Assembly (NCBI RefSeq): GCF_007565055.1
Contig: NC_044557.1
Location: 142,860,993-142,924,992, forward strand
Length of the DNA stretch: 64,000 nucleotides
Origin: Rhinopithecus roxellana
Lineage: Eukaryota; Chordata; Mammalia; Primates; Cercopithecidae
Direction of reading: 5' to 3'
The translations under genes and the position numbers were made by a program. Below, piece after piece: positions 11,930 to 25,020 of this stretch. Positions within the stretch are counted from its first letter, which is position 1. Each line of letters opens with the position of its first letter. The notes under the pieces were generated by a model, which saw nothing but the letters and a program-made list of their open reading frames with translations, had not been told where the DNA came from and made no database searches.

Positions 11930-12850
11930 TTCTCAATAAAACTATTTCTCCCTCCAATTCTCTCCATTGGTCTTTCATGGCTTATTATGTGTTCAGAAGG
12001 AATAAAACCTTTTCCCTACACTCACACACCCCTCAACACAATAGTCACTGAAGTATGTGGGGTTTCTCCACATACACAACCAATTCTCCAGCAGACACCA
12101 GTTGGGTGTTTTATAATTCAATTATAACACTATGTATCTGCCGATATCATGAGATCACACAGGTTAAGGGCTCAGTCCTACAAGATCACCCCAAGTTTCA
12201 GATGTCAATTGGTAGCAGTGGCTTGTCAATTATACTTCTGACTAATCAGCTATAAATGGGGGTTTGCAGGATCATCTATCTGGGTTTAATTTACTAGGGG
12301 GCTCAAAGAACTCAGGGAAACATTTATCCCTTTAATATCAAAGATATTACAAAGGATATAAACAGTGAGATAAAAAGATACACGGAGTGAGGTCTGTAAA
12401 GATCCTTAGTGTTGGGACTTCTGTCCCTGTGATATTGGGATGCCTACCTTCCAAGTACATAGATGTACTTGCCACCTCAAAGCTCTCCAAACCTCATACT
12501 TGGGGTTTTTACAGAGGCTTTATAACACAGGCATTGCTGATTAAATCAATAGCCATTGGTATCAACTAAACCTTCAGCCGATTCTTGCTCACTGGAGGTG
12601 GGGTGTGTGAGGAAGGAGGGAAGGCTGAAAATTCCACCCCTCTAATCACACGGTTGTTTCCCCAGACAAGCTGTCCCCATGCTGAGCTTATCTAGGAGCT
12701 CACCAAGGCTTGCCTCATTAGAATAAACGATGCTCCCATCATCATCCAAGGCATTTAGGAGCTCTGTGTCAGAACTCCTATCACTCAAGAGGTTCATTTG
12801 AAGAACCAGGAGCAGAGATCAAATCTGTATTTCTTATTTATCACAGTATC
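11930..12850 (-). mobile_element. LTR-like ancient repeat
   Basis: Contains a recurrent genomic repeat signature: 'gttgggtgttttataattca', 'cctctaatcacacggttg', 'tttaggagctctgtgtcag' and 'atcacagtatcacag'. In reverse complement it would start TGTGATACTGTGAT. It sits as one block inside an L1. I recognise it as a common dispersed element, probably of LTR (ERVL-like) type, but cannot name the family securely. Confidence 0.5.
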
Positions 12851-12943
12851 ACAGAGGCTTATATTGATTAGAAGTGTTTTATCAACTTGATGAATTGACT
12901 ATTATAAAATGTTCTTCCTTGTTTCTAGGAAAAAATATCTTAC

Positions 12944-13712
12944 CTAGACCTTCTGGAGAGCTTGCCTCAGATTCTGTATTAGCACTTGCTGCCTCACCAA
13001 GCATTTTATGTTATGAAGACAGTTTCTTTCCTAAAACTTCATAAACCAAGTTCTGCTAGCTTCCAACTTTTCTTCTGCAGCTTTCTCACCTCTCTCAACC
13101 TTCACAGAATTGAAGAGACTCAGAGCCGTGCTCTGGATTAGGTTTTGGTGTAAGGGAATACTGTGGCTGCTTGGATAACCTACCTACACCATGAAAACTT
13201 GCCCTTAATCAGTAATAAGGCTGGTTTGCTTTCTTATTTTTGTGATCACTGGAATGGTACTTTTAATTTCCTTCAAAAACTTTTCCTTTGCATTACAACT
13301 TTATTAACTGTTTGGTACAAGAGGCCTAGCTTCTGGCCTATCTCAGCCTCACTAAACTTAACCATTTCTTGATTTTGATTTAAAGTGAGAGGTATGAAAC
13401 TCCTCCTTTTACTTGAATACTTAGAGACCATTCTAGGGCTACTAATTGGTCTGATTTCAATACTGTTGTGTCTCAGGGAATAGGGAGGCCTGAGGAGAGA
13501 GAGATGGGGAATTGCCAGTCGTTGGCGCAGTCAAAACATATACATTTATCAATTAAGTCTGCCATCTTACATGGGGATGGTTCATTGAAAAAATGGCACT
13601 GATAGACTCGCTTGACGCAGGGTTGCCATGAACCTTCACTTTGTTAGGAAAAATGTTCAATAACTAAGGCATAATAAAGCAAAGGACAATAAAATGAGAT
13701 ATGCCTATACTT
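12944..13712 (-). mobile_element. Tigger1 DNA transposon, 5' portion
   Basis: The reverse complement starts at the terminal repeat (taggcatatctcattttatt at about 13710-13690). It runs through 'ttcatggcaaccctgcg' and 'cctccctattccctgagac', then transposase-derived text ('gaagaaaagttggaagctag'). This is a pogo/Tigger-family transposase gene remnant, truncated internally and with many stops. It abuts the L1 at 12943. Confidence 0.85.
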
Positions 13713-15420
13713 AAACTTACAATAAAAAGTTTCCAACTTTAAACCTGAAGAAGAGATACTATCTTTAAAAAATTCTTTTGGGAGATTCAGGAACAAGATA
13801 TTTAAAGGCTACAGAGTCAAAAGGGTTTTTTCAGGACACCATTAATTTCTACTTCAAGGAATACATGAAAACATTTAAGTAATAACTGTCATATTTCATA
13901 ACATTTTAAAACAGTAAGTCCATGAAGCTGTTTTGGTCTATGAAATCATACTTCATCCTAAATTCAGATTTATTTTAACTGCTTAGTTGGCACTGCCTTC
14001 TGTCCAGTTTCAGCAGTGACCATACCATTATCTATGTCAGCATAAAGATACCAGTTTGACTCACATGGACTTTGAAACAGCCATTAGGAAAAATGGCAGT
14101 TAGGTGGGCAAGACGGACATACAGATTCAGACCAACAAAAGCCGATTCGAATACTTGGAGTCCTACGCAGTAAGCAAGCATTAGTACAATCATCCAATAG
14201 ACTGTGCCTTTTCTTACCGATGCAGAGAATAAAGAAAACCAAGAGATGTGGTTGTCTATGTGTTAAAAATGTCCAACAACTTCTTGAATGTTTGACTAGC
14301 TGAAGTTGCTTACATCTGTTTATTGCACTCTTTGACTCATTGATAATTCTTCTAGACAAAAATTATTAGGAACAAAAGGTGAGGAGTCAGATCAGTCCAT
14401 TTTGCTGCTTCCTGGCACGTATTTAAACACCTTCCTTCCACTCAGGCCTTTATACCATTTCCACAGGGAGTAAAAGTAAAATGAAGTCTTTGTCATCAAG
14501 AAATACTCCTCATGATGTTTGGATTTTTTTCTCCTTGTCATGTACTAAGCTGTATCAATTATTTTAAACTACTATTATTCAGGCAAACACTACTCAATAA
14601 ATACAGTGGATTCTAATCAGTGATTCTATGTCTCAAGAATTCATAAGTATCCAAGAGAAGCTCATACACTGACATAGTTCCATTCATTTTCTTCCCAAAT
14701 TAGTTTTGGATATTCCCCCTTTGCATAAAAGTAGCTCTGCTCTGAAACAAATGTTGACCAGCTGCATGCCAATGAAGTATTTTAATAGTACTTTCTCCTA
14801 TTTAAAATTTTTTTTCCCATTAAATAAATAAAGCATGGAGATTTTAAAATGCCTCCTGATGCACTGAGAGGCACAGAAGTGGTACCCTGAAATCAATACA
14901 CTTTCTATCAAAACAGATGCAACTAAAGATGAAGCTCTGGATCATTACCTTTAAAATCAGCAGGCATTTCAATCAAACTTAAAAAATATCAAATAACAAA
15001 ATAGATGACAAAATGGAAAATAAAAAAAAAATTCTATTTGGAACCCCGAAATTCCAGGCAGGCCCAATTCTTAAACATTTAGCTAATCAAGGTATCGTCC
15101 TTAATGGGAGCAAATATTAATCAAAAGTCAAAATACTCTCTATATCAGGGGCTTATGTCATCCCATGATAATTTAAGGCTACTCTCTGTATCGACAATAT
15201 TACCATTTTCAAATGTTTTCTCATGATAAAAAGATGTTTTCTCTGTATTCATTTAAAGATACATTAAATGCCCTTTAGAGGAAAGTTCCTTGATAAATTT
15301 ATCATTTCTGGAAAAACTTATCCTCGATATGTTTAACACATTCCCATATACAATTTTTAGTAAAGAGTTTGGGGAAACAAGTGTCCAAGTTCTAGCAGGT
15401 TTCATGAACTAAAGGGCAAG
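13713..15420. other. PSD3 intron, single-copy DNA
   Basis: AT-rich sequence with no gene, splice-bordered PSD3 exon or clear repeat that I can recognise. A 91-codon minus-strand frame at 14359-14084 has no recognisable domain and no splice context supporting it. Confidence 0.6.
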
Positions 15421-15622
15421 AGTCCAAAACAGACAAATTCTGTAAATTTCTATAAAGGACCAGAGAGTAAATATTTTAGGCTTTCCAAGTCATATATTCT
15501 GTTACAGTTATTCAACACTGTAATTGGTGTGAAGATGTAAAGAACTGGGTATGGCTATTTACAATAACACTGATTTACAGAAACAAGCCCCAGATGGATT
15601 TCACCTATGAGTCACAATTTGT
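15421..15622 (+). mobile_element. hAT-type MER element fragment
   Basis: Reads 'ctataaaggaccagagagta', 'aatattttaggctttcc' and ends 'caatttgtccacccctt'. These match the common non-autonomous hAT (Charlie-related) element whose ends read ggggtcggcaaact and agtttgccgacccc. Orientation follows that reading. Confidence 0.7.
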
Positions 15623-16692
15623 CCACCCCTTGCCTTAAAGAAAACCAGAAGGAAGTGGTATTGGTATTGAGGACAACATTGTGAGTAAGCAGGCAAACAG
15701 GTTAGGCACCCTGATGTATTCTATTCTCCAAACGCAGGTTTTTGCTTTGTTTTAACAAACAAAGGGCATTAACAAAGGGCATTTTCCCCCTACCATAACA
15801 GAGAAGCAGCTCCCAACTTCTGTGGCAATAATGAGATCAAAGGGGAAAGTGAAGATGGAGAATTTCATTCATATCAGGAGCAGCCAGAAACCATATACAA
15901 GCTCCAGCACCACACTCAGCATACAGGTGACCAAGACTCTGAGCGTGCCTGAGCGTACCATCCCTGGCAATGGAACTTCTACAAAGCTCTGACCATTGCC
16001 TAACTTAAAAATCAGCCCTAGGAGAGCTGTGAATAGGCCAGCTGTGTCAATTAGGTATTCACCAGGAAAGCAGACAACAGCATATACTCAGATCCAGAGG
16101 TTGAAGAATTAAGCATAATGATTCTAAAATTCTTCATTTTTAATAGTGTCAGGTCTGGAAGCTTTGTGGAAAACATGCTTTCAGAGAAACTAAAAGCCCT
16201 CCTCATCCATTGGTAAAATCTGGCTTCATAAATCTCAGGATATTAAAAACACAGCAGGCATACTCTCCCATATGACAATTCCACCTCTTCCAACATGTTA
16301 CAATAAATGGTGGAAAGGCATACTACTGATTTGGTAATTACTTCGGTTATGTGACTCTGCTGAAAGCTCCTGTTTCGCTTTTATTTTGTACGTTTTGCTA
16401 TCAAGTAAGTTTGATTATGTCATGCTGCCCTGAGGTGTCCATTTCTTTTTAAATATATGATTGGTGGGCAAAGGAGGACCCCTTGTAAATTTTCAAACCA
16501 GGACTACAGCGGATATTCAATGTGCTCTTTCATAAACCCTAATCACAGAGCTCATTTAAGTGCTAAAAGCTCAACATTTAGGAGTATCTGATATGTCATT
16601 GGGACTTTTCCCACCTGTCCTATAATATCCTGCCTTTGAAAAAGGAGACAGAGTGGTAAAAAGAAAAAAAGGAACTAAAAATAGTACCTCAG
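15623..16692. other. PSD3 intron, single-copy DNA
   Basis: No gene or clear transposon seen. A small tandem duplication, aacaaagggcatt repeated twice, lies at about 15759-15784. Confidence 0.6.
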
Positions 16693-17132
16693 CACAATGG
16701 TTCTCAAAGTGTTTCAGAGACACTGTTCCAGATGTCCATGAGGTCAACCCTATTTTTACAGTAACACTAAAAACATTGCTTTCATTCTCTCAAATATACA
16801 GTGAAGTTTTCTAGAAGATACATGACTTCTGATACACTGCAACCAACTATAAACAAGAACAGATGAGAATCTAGCCATCTTTTACTAGGCCAAATATAAA
16901 AAGATGAACAATAATCGTAAGCACTATTCTTTATTTCTCACATAGGAAAGTATAACTATTATTCATAAATGTGTTATTCACTTAATGGGTTTTTAATGAT
17001 TTAATGCAATTTAAAAATCTTATCAGTTTTAGTTTCAGATGAATATTAATATATAAACAAAAGATTTTGGGGGTTCTCAAACATTTTAAGAGTATAAAGC
17101 TATCCTGGGACCAAAAAACTTGAGAACATTGA
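16693..17132 (+). mobile_element. hAT-Charlie-type DNA transposon with terminal inverted repeats
   Basis: Ends are CAATGGTTCTCAA (about 16696) and TTGAGAACATTG (about 17120-17131), imperfect inverted repeats. Internal text 'gtccatgaggtcaaccctat' is typical of the family. Non-coding and degenerate. Confidence 0.7.
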
Positions 17133-17600
17133 AATACCAGATTTCTATTGATATTTCCTAGAAAGCACTTCCCTCAACATTTGAGAAGATAAACACACCT
17201 AACTCACCATCAAATTACAAAGACTAACCAAACAATTTCTAATTTGATTGCTGTAGCAGGACAGGCATTAAAGTAAGCAACAGGATTGGAAAGAAGAGTC
17301 AGGGGTTTCAGCCACCCTCATCCTCCCTCCTCCCTCCTTCCTCCACAATCAATTTGCAAGAAGTAAGAAAGCGCAAAACTGACTTAGAATTTGACCTGCT
17401 TTCCCTTATCACGTTCTACAATAGAACTGTGCCAATGTAAAAAGCTTACAATGATAAGAAGACTGAGTAATGTATAAGTTAGATAATATGAGGTCCCTCA
17501 GTGAGCCCCTGTGACACAACTGATTAAAGCTACCCTGAGGTATTTTGCATATATAAATCTGTTCTAAAAAAAGCAAAACTACCAAAAGTGGGAGGCTAGA
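17133..17600. other. PSD3 intron with a CT-rich tract
   Basis: Unique sequence. 17320-17345 is a short (CCTC/CTTC)-rich run. No exon seen. Confidence 0.5.
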
Positions 17601-17682
17601 GGGCGGGGAAAGGGGACAGGTGGCGGGGAAAGGGGACAGGTGGCGGGGAAAGGGGACAGGTGGCAGGGAAAGGGGACAGGTG
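17601..17682. repeat. 20-bp minisatellite, four copies
   Basis: Unit ggcggggaaaggggacaggt is tandemly repeated four times, with one G-to-A change in the last copy. It is purine-rich on the plus strand and its G-runs could form a G-quadruplex. Confidence 0.95.
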
Positions 17683-18124
17683 AAGGAAGAGAGGATGGAA
17701 AAAAGGAAAGAAGGCTTTCATTCTGAGAGGTCATAGAATCCAACAAAATTGACCAGTGCAACATTAACCTATGGCATACTTAGATAAGGATTCCTATTAA
17801 AGTCTAGACCTTTGGTAATATGATAGTAAATTATATTCTAAAGTTCATTTTACAATTCAACATTTTTAGATCATGACATTATTAAAAACATTTCAACAAC
17901 TAATGGTTAGGTTCTCAGGCTATTATTCCCCATATCCTTGTTGTGGAGACAGAAAGAATACTGGTGAAAATGAATGCCAGACCCCACTAGCAACCCTCTG
18001 AAACTGTGAGATCTAGCCCTGATTCTTCTCTTAGGACCACTGAGAAGCTCCAGGGATGACAGCCTTGGGGCCACTGTGTCTGGGAAGCTATAGTCAGGTA
18101 AAAGCATAGATCGAAAGCTTCTCA
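17683..18124. other. PSD3 intron, single-copy DNA
   Basis: No gene or recognisable repeat seen before the L1 that begins near 18125. Confidence 0.5.
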
Positions 18125-20265
18125 AGGTGATAAGCAACCTCAGCGAAGTCTCAGGGTACAAAGATCAATGTGTGCTAAAATTGCTAGCATTCCTACACAC
18201 CAACAGTCAAGCCAACAGACAAATCATGAATGAACTCCCATTCATAACTGCTAACAAAAGAATAACATACCTAGGAATACAGCTAACAAGGGAAATGAAG
18301 GACCTCTTCAAGGAGAGCTACAAACTACTGCTCAAAAAAATCAGAGATGACACAAATGGAAAAAAATTCCATCCTCATAGAAGATTGGAAGAATCAATAT
18401 CATGAAAATGGCCATACTATCCAAAGTCATTTATAGATTCAATGCTATTCCCATTAAACTACCATAGACATTCTTCACAGAATTAGAAAAAAACTATTTC
18501 AAAATTCATATGGAACCACAGAAGTATCCAGACAGCCAAAGCAATCCTAGGCAAAAAGAAGAAAGCTGGAGGCATCATGCTATCTGACTTCAAACTGTAC
18601 TACAAGGCTACAGTAACCCAAACAACATGACTGGAACAAGAATGAACACACAGACCAACGGAACAGAATAGAGAACCCAGAAATAAGACCACGTGCCTAC
18701 AACCATCTGATCTTCAGCAAACCTGACAAAAACAAGCAATGGGGAAAGGACTCCTTATTTAATAAATGGTGCTGGAAAAACTGGCTAGCCATAGGCAGAA
18801 AACTGAAACTGGATCCCTTCCGTACACCACATACAAAAATCGACTCAAGATGGATTTAAGACTTAAATGTGAAACCCAAAAGCAATAAAACCCTAGCAGA
18901 AACTCTAGGCAATACCATTCTGGACACAGGCAAGGGCAAAAATTTCATGATTAAGATGTCAAAAGCAATCGGAATAAAAGCAAAAATTGACAAATGGGAT
19001 CAAATTAAACTGTAGAGCTTCTGCATAGCAAAAGAAAGTATCAGAGTAAACAGCCTACAGAATGGGAGAAAAATTTTGTAATTTGTCCATCTGATAATGG
19101 TCTAATACCCAGCACCTACAAGGAACTTAAATGTATAAGGAAAAAACAAAGAATCCCATTAAAAAGTGGGCAAAGGACATGGAGACACTTCTCAAAAGAC
19201 ATACATGCAGCCAAGAAACATGAAAAAAACCTCAATATCACTGATCAATATCGCAAATCAAAACCACAATGAGATACCATCTCACACCAGTCAGAATGGC
19301 TGTATTATTAAAAAGTCAAAAAACAACAGATGCTGGTGAGGTGGTGGAGAAAAAGGAATGCTTTTACAGTGTTGGTGGGAGTGTAAATTAGTTCAACCAT
19401 TGTGGAAGACAGTATGGCAATTCCTCAAAGACCTAGAACCAGAAATACCATTTGACCTAGCAATCCCATTCCTAGGCACATACCCAAAGGAACAGAAATC
19501 ATTCTGTCATAAAGATACGCACATGCAAATGTTAATTGCAGCACTTTTTACAATAGCAAATACGTGGAATTAACCTAAATGCTCATCAATGACTGAATAA
19601 AGAAAATGTAGTACATATACAGAATGGAATGCTATGCAGCCACAAAAAGGAATGAGATCATGTCCTTTACAGGGACATGATGGATTTAAGACTTAAATGT
19701 AAAACCCAAAACCAATAAAACCCTAGCAGCAAATCTAAGTAATACCATTCCGGACACAGGCAAGGGCAAAAATTTAATGATTAAGATGTCAAAAGCAATC
19801 AGAATAAAAGCAAAAATTGACAAATGGGATCCAATTAAACTGTAGAGCTTCTGCATAGCAAAAGCTATGCAGAACATTTAAGTTCCTTGTAGGTGCTGGA
19901 TGTTAGACCATTGTCAGATGGATAAATTACACATTTTTTCTCCCATTCAGAGCCAGAGGTCATTATCCTTAGTAAACTAAGGCAGGAACAGAAAATCAAT
20001 TACCATGTTTTCTCACTTGTAAGTGGGAGCTGAATGATGAGTACACATGGACACATGGGGCAGAATAGCTCACACTGGTGCCTGTCAGAGGGTGGAGGGT
20101 GAGAGGAGTGAGAACACCAGGAAGAATAGCTAATGGATGCCAGGCTTAATACCTGGGTGATGGGATGATCTGTGCAGTAAACCACATTGGCATTTGTTTA
20201 CCTATGTAACAAACCTGCATATCCTGCACATGTACCCCTGACCTTAAAAAGTTATAAATAAAAAG
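18125..20265 (+). mobile_element. 5'-truncated L1 (L1PA/PB-type) with internal duplication-inversion
   Basis: Sense L1 ORF2 3' half: the open stretch at 18127-18405 encodes L-L-A-F-L-H-T-N-S and ITYLGIQLTREMKDLFKESY, from the reverse transcriptase C-terminal side. Later frames cover WWECKLVQPLWKTVWQFLKD. It ends in the 3' UTR ('gtaacaaacctgcatatcct', 'cacatgtacccctgacctta'). Stops and frameshifts disable ORF2. Between 19679 and 19949 is a 270-bp insert made of copied and inverted L1 segments from the same element. Confidence 0.9.
19679..19949. repeat. Templated duplication plus inversion inside the L1
   Basis: 19679-19864 is a direct copy of 18849-19034, with the same non-consensus 'ctgtagagcttctgc'. 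19873-19949 is the inverse of about 19134-19068. The junction forms the hairpin CTGCATAG-caaaag-CTATGCAG. The two direct copies differ at roughly a dozen sites. Confidence 0.85.
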
Positions 20266-23200
20266 ATCTTTGCAAATAATAATTTAGGGGGAAAAAATAG
20301 GCAAGACAAGACAGACACGGCACCAAGGAGGTAGGAGAGAGGACTCCAAAGGAGAAGGCAGTGCTGGCACAATAGAAATTATGACCATGGCTGGAATCTA
20401 AGCAGGGGAAAGCTCAGAGAGAAAACAGAATGCCAATGATAGCTTTCATGGCAGGGGGCATCACAGATACAGAGAAGCACAGACACAAGAGGTATCCACA
20501 GGGAAGATATTATCCTGCACGAAGATGAGAGGACAGCATGCAAATGTACTTAAGGCAGCTGCCAGTTACAATAGTGATCATTACAGATGCAGAGAGTTCT
20601 TGAGGATATTAACTCTATAAGGTTCATCAACTTCATGGAAGTCTGTGATGCTTTTGACAATGAAAATATAAAATAGCACAATGTGAAGCTTTAAATTTTT
20701 AAAATAATTTTTGTAATAGTCATTTTCCACTACTGACAATAAATCAAATATTTATCCAGTATTTAATATTCTAGGCTCCTAGAAAGCCAATGCAATAATT
20801 AATTTTATAGATTGGAAAAGAAATAATGAAATCCTACAATCTGTCTCACAGTGAACTCCACATGTATTTTTTTAACACTGTTCTGTTACAAAACCTAAAC
20901 ATACTTTCTTCCTTGACTATATTCTTCTCCCTACCAGTAAGTTGTACTAGCTATGGTTTTAGCCCTTATCAAACTTAAACCCCAATACTAAAAACATTAG
21001 TAAGGTCCTGCCTCATACGTTAAACTTAGACCACAGGGGGGCATGATACTCAACATGCTCTGAGTATGTCAAGGGCAAAGTATACGTAGGAGGCCTAGCC
21101 CAATAAAGAGAGCCACCTTTAAGAACCACAACCAGGCTCTTATACCAATTGTACGTGGTGTGCTGGCTCCTGCCAATACTGGAGAACAGAGGGACGCTGG
21201 ATAAAACTGCTACTGAAAATCTCGAGCCTTGATGTTAAAAGGTATATTTTGTCAAAAAATCTTGATTAAAATAATGCCCTGGCTACTGCCTCTTACAATG
21301 GCCTGACCTTGGCCAGCCACTGACTTGTGTATCTCTTCTGACTTTCTAGTTGTGAAACTGGCCAACTGACTATGCTCCGATCTATCTCACTCCTCAGTGC
21401 TATGCAATTCTATATTTAACCCTCCTACTACCCTAGAACGCCAGCCCTGGGTGATAATCCTGCCAGCATGGTAGAAACCTGACTAAACTACGACTGAAGT
21501 ACAAGCAAGCTAGCTAGTGTTAACACATAAAACACATTCGAAGATCTGTCCAGACAAGCAGTAAGTATCAACTTATTCTAACATATCACATCTTATTCAT
21601 ACCATTTCAAACAAGGTTTAAGAAAAAAGACTTTCAACTCTTTCCTTGTTAATCCAAGCAATATTCAATAAAACTTACTTCCAATACAGCAAAGAAAGAA
21701 ACTCTACAGTTTAAGAGAAATGTATCTGTATGTACAGAAGTTTAATTTACATATGTATTTTGTAGATAAAGAGGCATTTTGAAAATAAAACAAATTATAT
21801 AGCAAACTCGCCACATCACTACAATTATAAGGGAATAAACTACTTGCAGACAAGTCAAAGCAAGTAGATACTATTGCTAGGAAAATGATCAATCAGTCAC
21901 ACATTTTTTTAAAAGCAGGTACTGAATTTCTCCCCCCAAATATTATATATACTTCAGATTGTTTTTTACCGAGCCTAATTAGACAGGTTTTATATAATCC
22001 AACATGAAATTAAAACACCTCCCCAGTGTTTTCCCATCATAGCACCTCAGCAACCTGCTACCATGATTCCAGTGAAATCTAATGAGCTCAGCCTAGCCAA
22101 CACCATCAGAGAGGACACGTGGCTTCCATGAACATTGCCTTATTCACTTCTAATGCTTAACCAAATAGCAGAGTATGGAAAGGAGGCACACACACACACT
22201 ATATATATATATATGTTTGTTGAAGGGGAAAATTAGAAAAAGAGAGGCATTTCAACATGTCACACTAGCTAAGTATAAGTATAATATTAGTACACATTCC
22301 GTTATTTTATTAGTAAGGAAATTAGCAGGCCAAACCAAGGCCCATATCAATGCATTTTCAGTACGTCATTCCTTAGAGTAAAGGAAAAAGGTTCACCAAG
22401 AGCAGCTAAAACAAGTTAACCTCCCAACAGGGGAGTCAGCCCTCCCCTATTGAAAGCATATGAGGACAGGCTGGTCCTGGCACTTCTTAGAGAGATCATG
22501 CTGCAGTACTGCTATCACAACACAACGGTAAGGAAACAATGACAAATGGTTTATTAGTGTACTCCCCATGAAGATTATTCTGGCACTGGATCAAGTAACG
22601 GGTGGTCATATTCTAGGTAGCATAGCATTAAGGAGAAGGTGAAAAGGAGCAGAACAGTAGAAATAATTCATTTTATCTCCTGTATGATTCGATTTCATAG
22701 GGGCCATGCTAATAAGTCAAACAGACACTAAAACAACAACAAAAAAATCAGGCAATCATGATGCAAGAGAAGCTACATCCAGAATTATGGATTAAAAACT
22801 TACCACCTAGAAGAATAATTTATTTTTAAAATGAATCCAGAGGAGAAAGATAGAAGAAACACATTTACATGGTTAGTTCTTATGATAGCTACTGTATATT
22901 CGACAGACTTTAACAGCATGCATTATAGAAAACTAATACACAAAATGTAAACAGACAATCCCAGGTATATCGCACACATTTTTATAACAGAGAACTACTC
23001 ATCACCAAACACATGATCCTGAATATGACAGATTCACTGTTATTGATAATTTTTCTCCCTCTTCTGTCAGTAATTTTGCTACTATTGCCAATTAATTATC
23101 TGTGATTGGCCTAATTCAAGATAATATTAAAATGTTAATTTATATAAACTCTCTTCCATCCCAGTTGCCAAGAAGCAGCAGGATGCTTCATCTAATCTCC

Positions 23201-25020
23201 TTAGAATTCCTTGTAAGTGTAAAGAAGGGCAAATGTCCTAGATTTGCAGCAATAAACCTCTAGCTATTGACACCAGGGTGTCCACAGCTTATCTAGCCAT
23301 CAAGCATGCTGAGATATCTAGTAAAAAATAACATCCTTATTGGTTGCTACATTTCAAGTTATGAGTAAGATACACGCGTATGTAAAAGTATTACTAAAGC
23401 TATTAGCTTTTAAAAAACGCAATCAAGGATTTAGTAGAAACAAATCACCAAAAGTGTGACAAAAGCTCTAAGAGATCTTCAACCTTTAAACAGAAATTGC
23501 AATATTACTGATTTTTTTCCTCCCATCATTAAACATTTTCTCAGTTAACAGATGCTAAACATACAACTGTTATATGTTGATGGAACCTCTAAATATCTAA
23601 TGTGAAGAGAATTCTTCATGTTGGTGATCAATGATTCGGATCAATGCTATATGTGGCCAAACACAGTCAACATTATCTCCTTTGGCCAGAAAGGTTAAGG
23701 GAAAGAAGGGTGCAAAGAGCAACTGCTGTCATCAAACAGGCAGACGAAGCAGTGAAAACTTGCTTGGCCAGTAACAGGCAAAGAGTGGTCAGGACAATCC
23801 ACTGACTGGCAATCCCCTTAACAAGCTGTATGAATGTTACACTGTGGTACCCACGTCAGTGTTCACACTGTAAAATGCCTGCATTTCCACATGATATATT
23901 AGCAGTGCTATTGCCCAAGAATGCTTCCTGAAAGGATCTATGTTCTCTTCATCTGTATTGTCTCTGGACATGCGCTACGTATGTTTACAAGTGATTCTAA
24001 ATTCACCTCTTATAAATGGCAAAAGCAACTTTCTAGTTGAGTATTTTGAGATATGTTAAAATGATGTTAAAATTGGGATTCTATCACTCTATCTCCTCTT
24101 TGCTTTCTGGTGGTGGAACCCTTTCTCCCCTGAATCCCCTCCTCTTTTAACAGCTAGTCCAACTTAATGGTCCCATAGAGCTCCACGGTGCCTTTCTTAA
24201 AAGGTAACACTGTATTTTTGAAAAAAGGAAATTATGTGACTAGCAGAATATCTAAATATCAATTCTTTACATGTAATTTTTAAATTTTAAGATATATTAC
24301 AGCAAATCAAGGGATAATATACTCTACGCGGACATCTGACTTTCTTCAAAATAAAATTAGAATTTGTTAAATATGGATTAATCTATATTTACTTAGAGCA
24401 AAAATTACTTCATAGTCCCAGTTTCATTTATTTTGAAGAGTATTATGAAGAGTTCGAGTAAATGCTAAAATTCCACTTCTACAAAACTTTCAAGTGTATG
24501 TACAATTATACATTTTAAAACTTTATCCTCTATCTTAAGTAGATGATGATAGGATGATTAGATTATTTTATTATTTCAACTAGTAAAAGACTAGGTAAAC
24601 TGAGGACCATAAGAAAGCCTGAGTTATTTGACTCACTATGGTATGTAGTGAAAACACGATTCACATTTTCAGATCTAACTTATATTCTCTCCATTATTAC
24701 CTATCAACTGCAATTCTCAACCAAAAAACAAAAACAAATAAAAGCTCTGTCTGCCATCTACTGGATAAAGAAGATACAGAACACACACATTACTGCTAAA
24801 ACAACTCCAGGCACCAAGACAATGCATTTAAAATCATACTCTGTGCTAGCATGTGAAATAAAAAAATTCTTTCTTTTTTCAAAGATTTCTTTTTATTCAT
24901 CTGCCATGGGAACCATGTAGAGAATGAGGAACAGGGAGGCAGAAAATAAACGTGTACAAACATAAAAGTAGAGATAAGCCCGACATGTTTTGGATCTAAG
25001 TTTCACAAATCCATACTTAC
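20266..25020. other. PSD3 intron, mostly single-copy DNA
   Basis: AT-rich intron between the L1 and the exon at 25021. Only a short CA/TA microsatellite (22186-22214) stands out. I looked for the next Sec7 exon and for RNA genes and saw none. Confidence 0.6.
22186..22214. repeat. Short (CA)n(TA)n microsatellite
   Basis: cacacacacac then tatatatatatat. Compound dinucleotide run. Confidence 0.85.

Larger units (their letters stand above)
10560..12943 (-). mobile_element. Old L1 ORF2 fragment, antisense, interrupted by an Alu and an LTR-like element
   Basis: L1 reverse-complement text ('cattttggtatcagggtaat', 'ttcatctaggttatctaatt') runs to about 11920. It resumes at 12851-12943 as 'tgaattgactattataaaat', the expected continuation. 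An Alu (11301-11592) and a ~920-bp LTR-like insertion (11930-12850) split it. Confidence 0.7.

Noticed and set aside
14084..14359. 91-codon minus-strand open frame as a possible PSD3 exon
   Set aside because: The peptide does not match PSD3 and no phase-compatible acceptor/donor pair frames it.
18127..18405. 92-codon open frame
   Set aside because: This is the L1 ORF2 C-terminal region of a truncated, disabled element, not a cellular gene.
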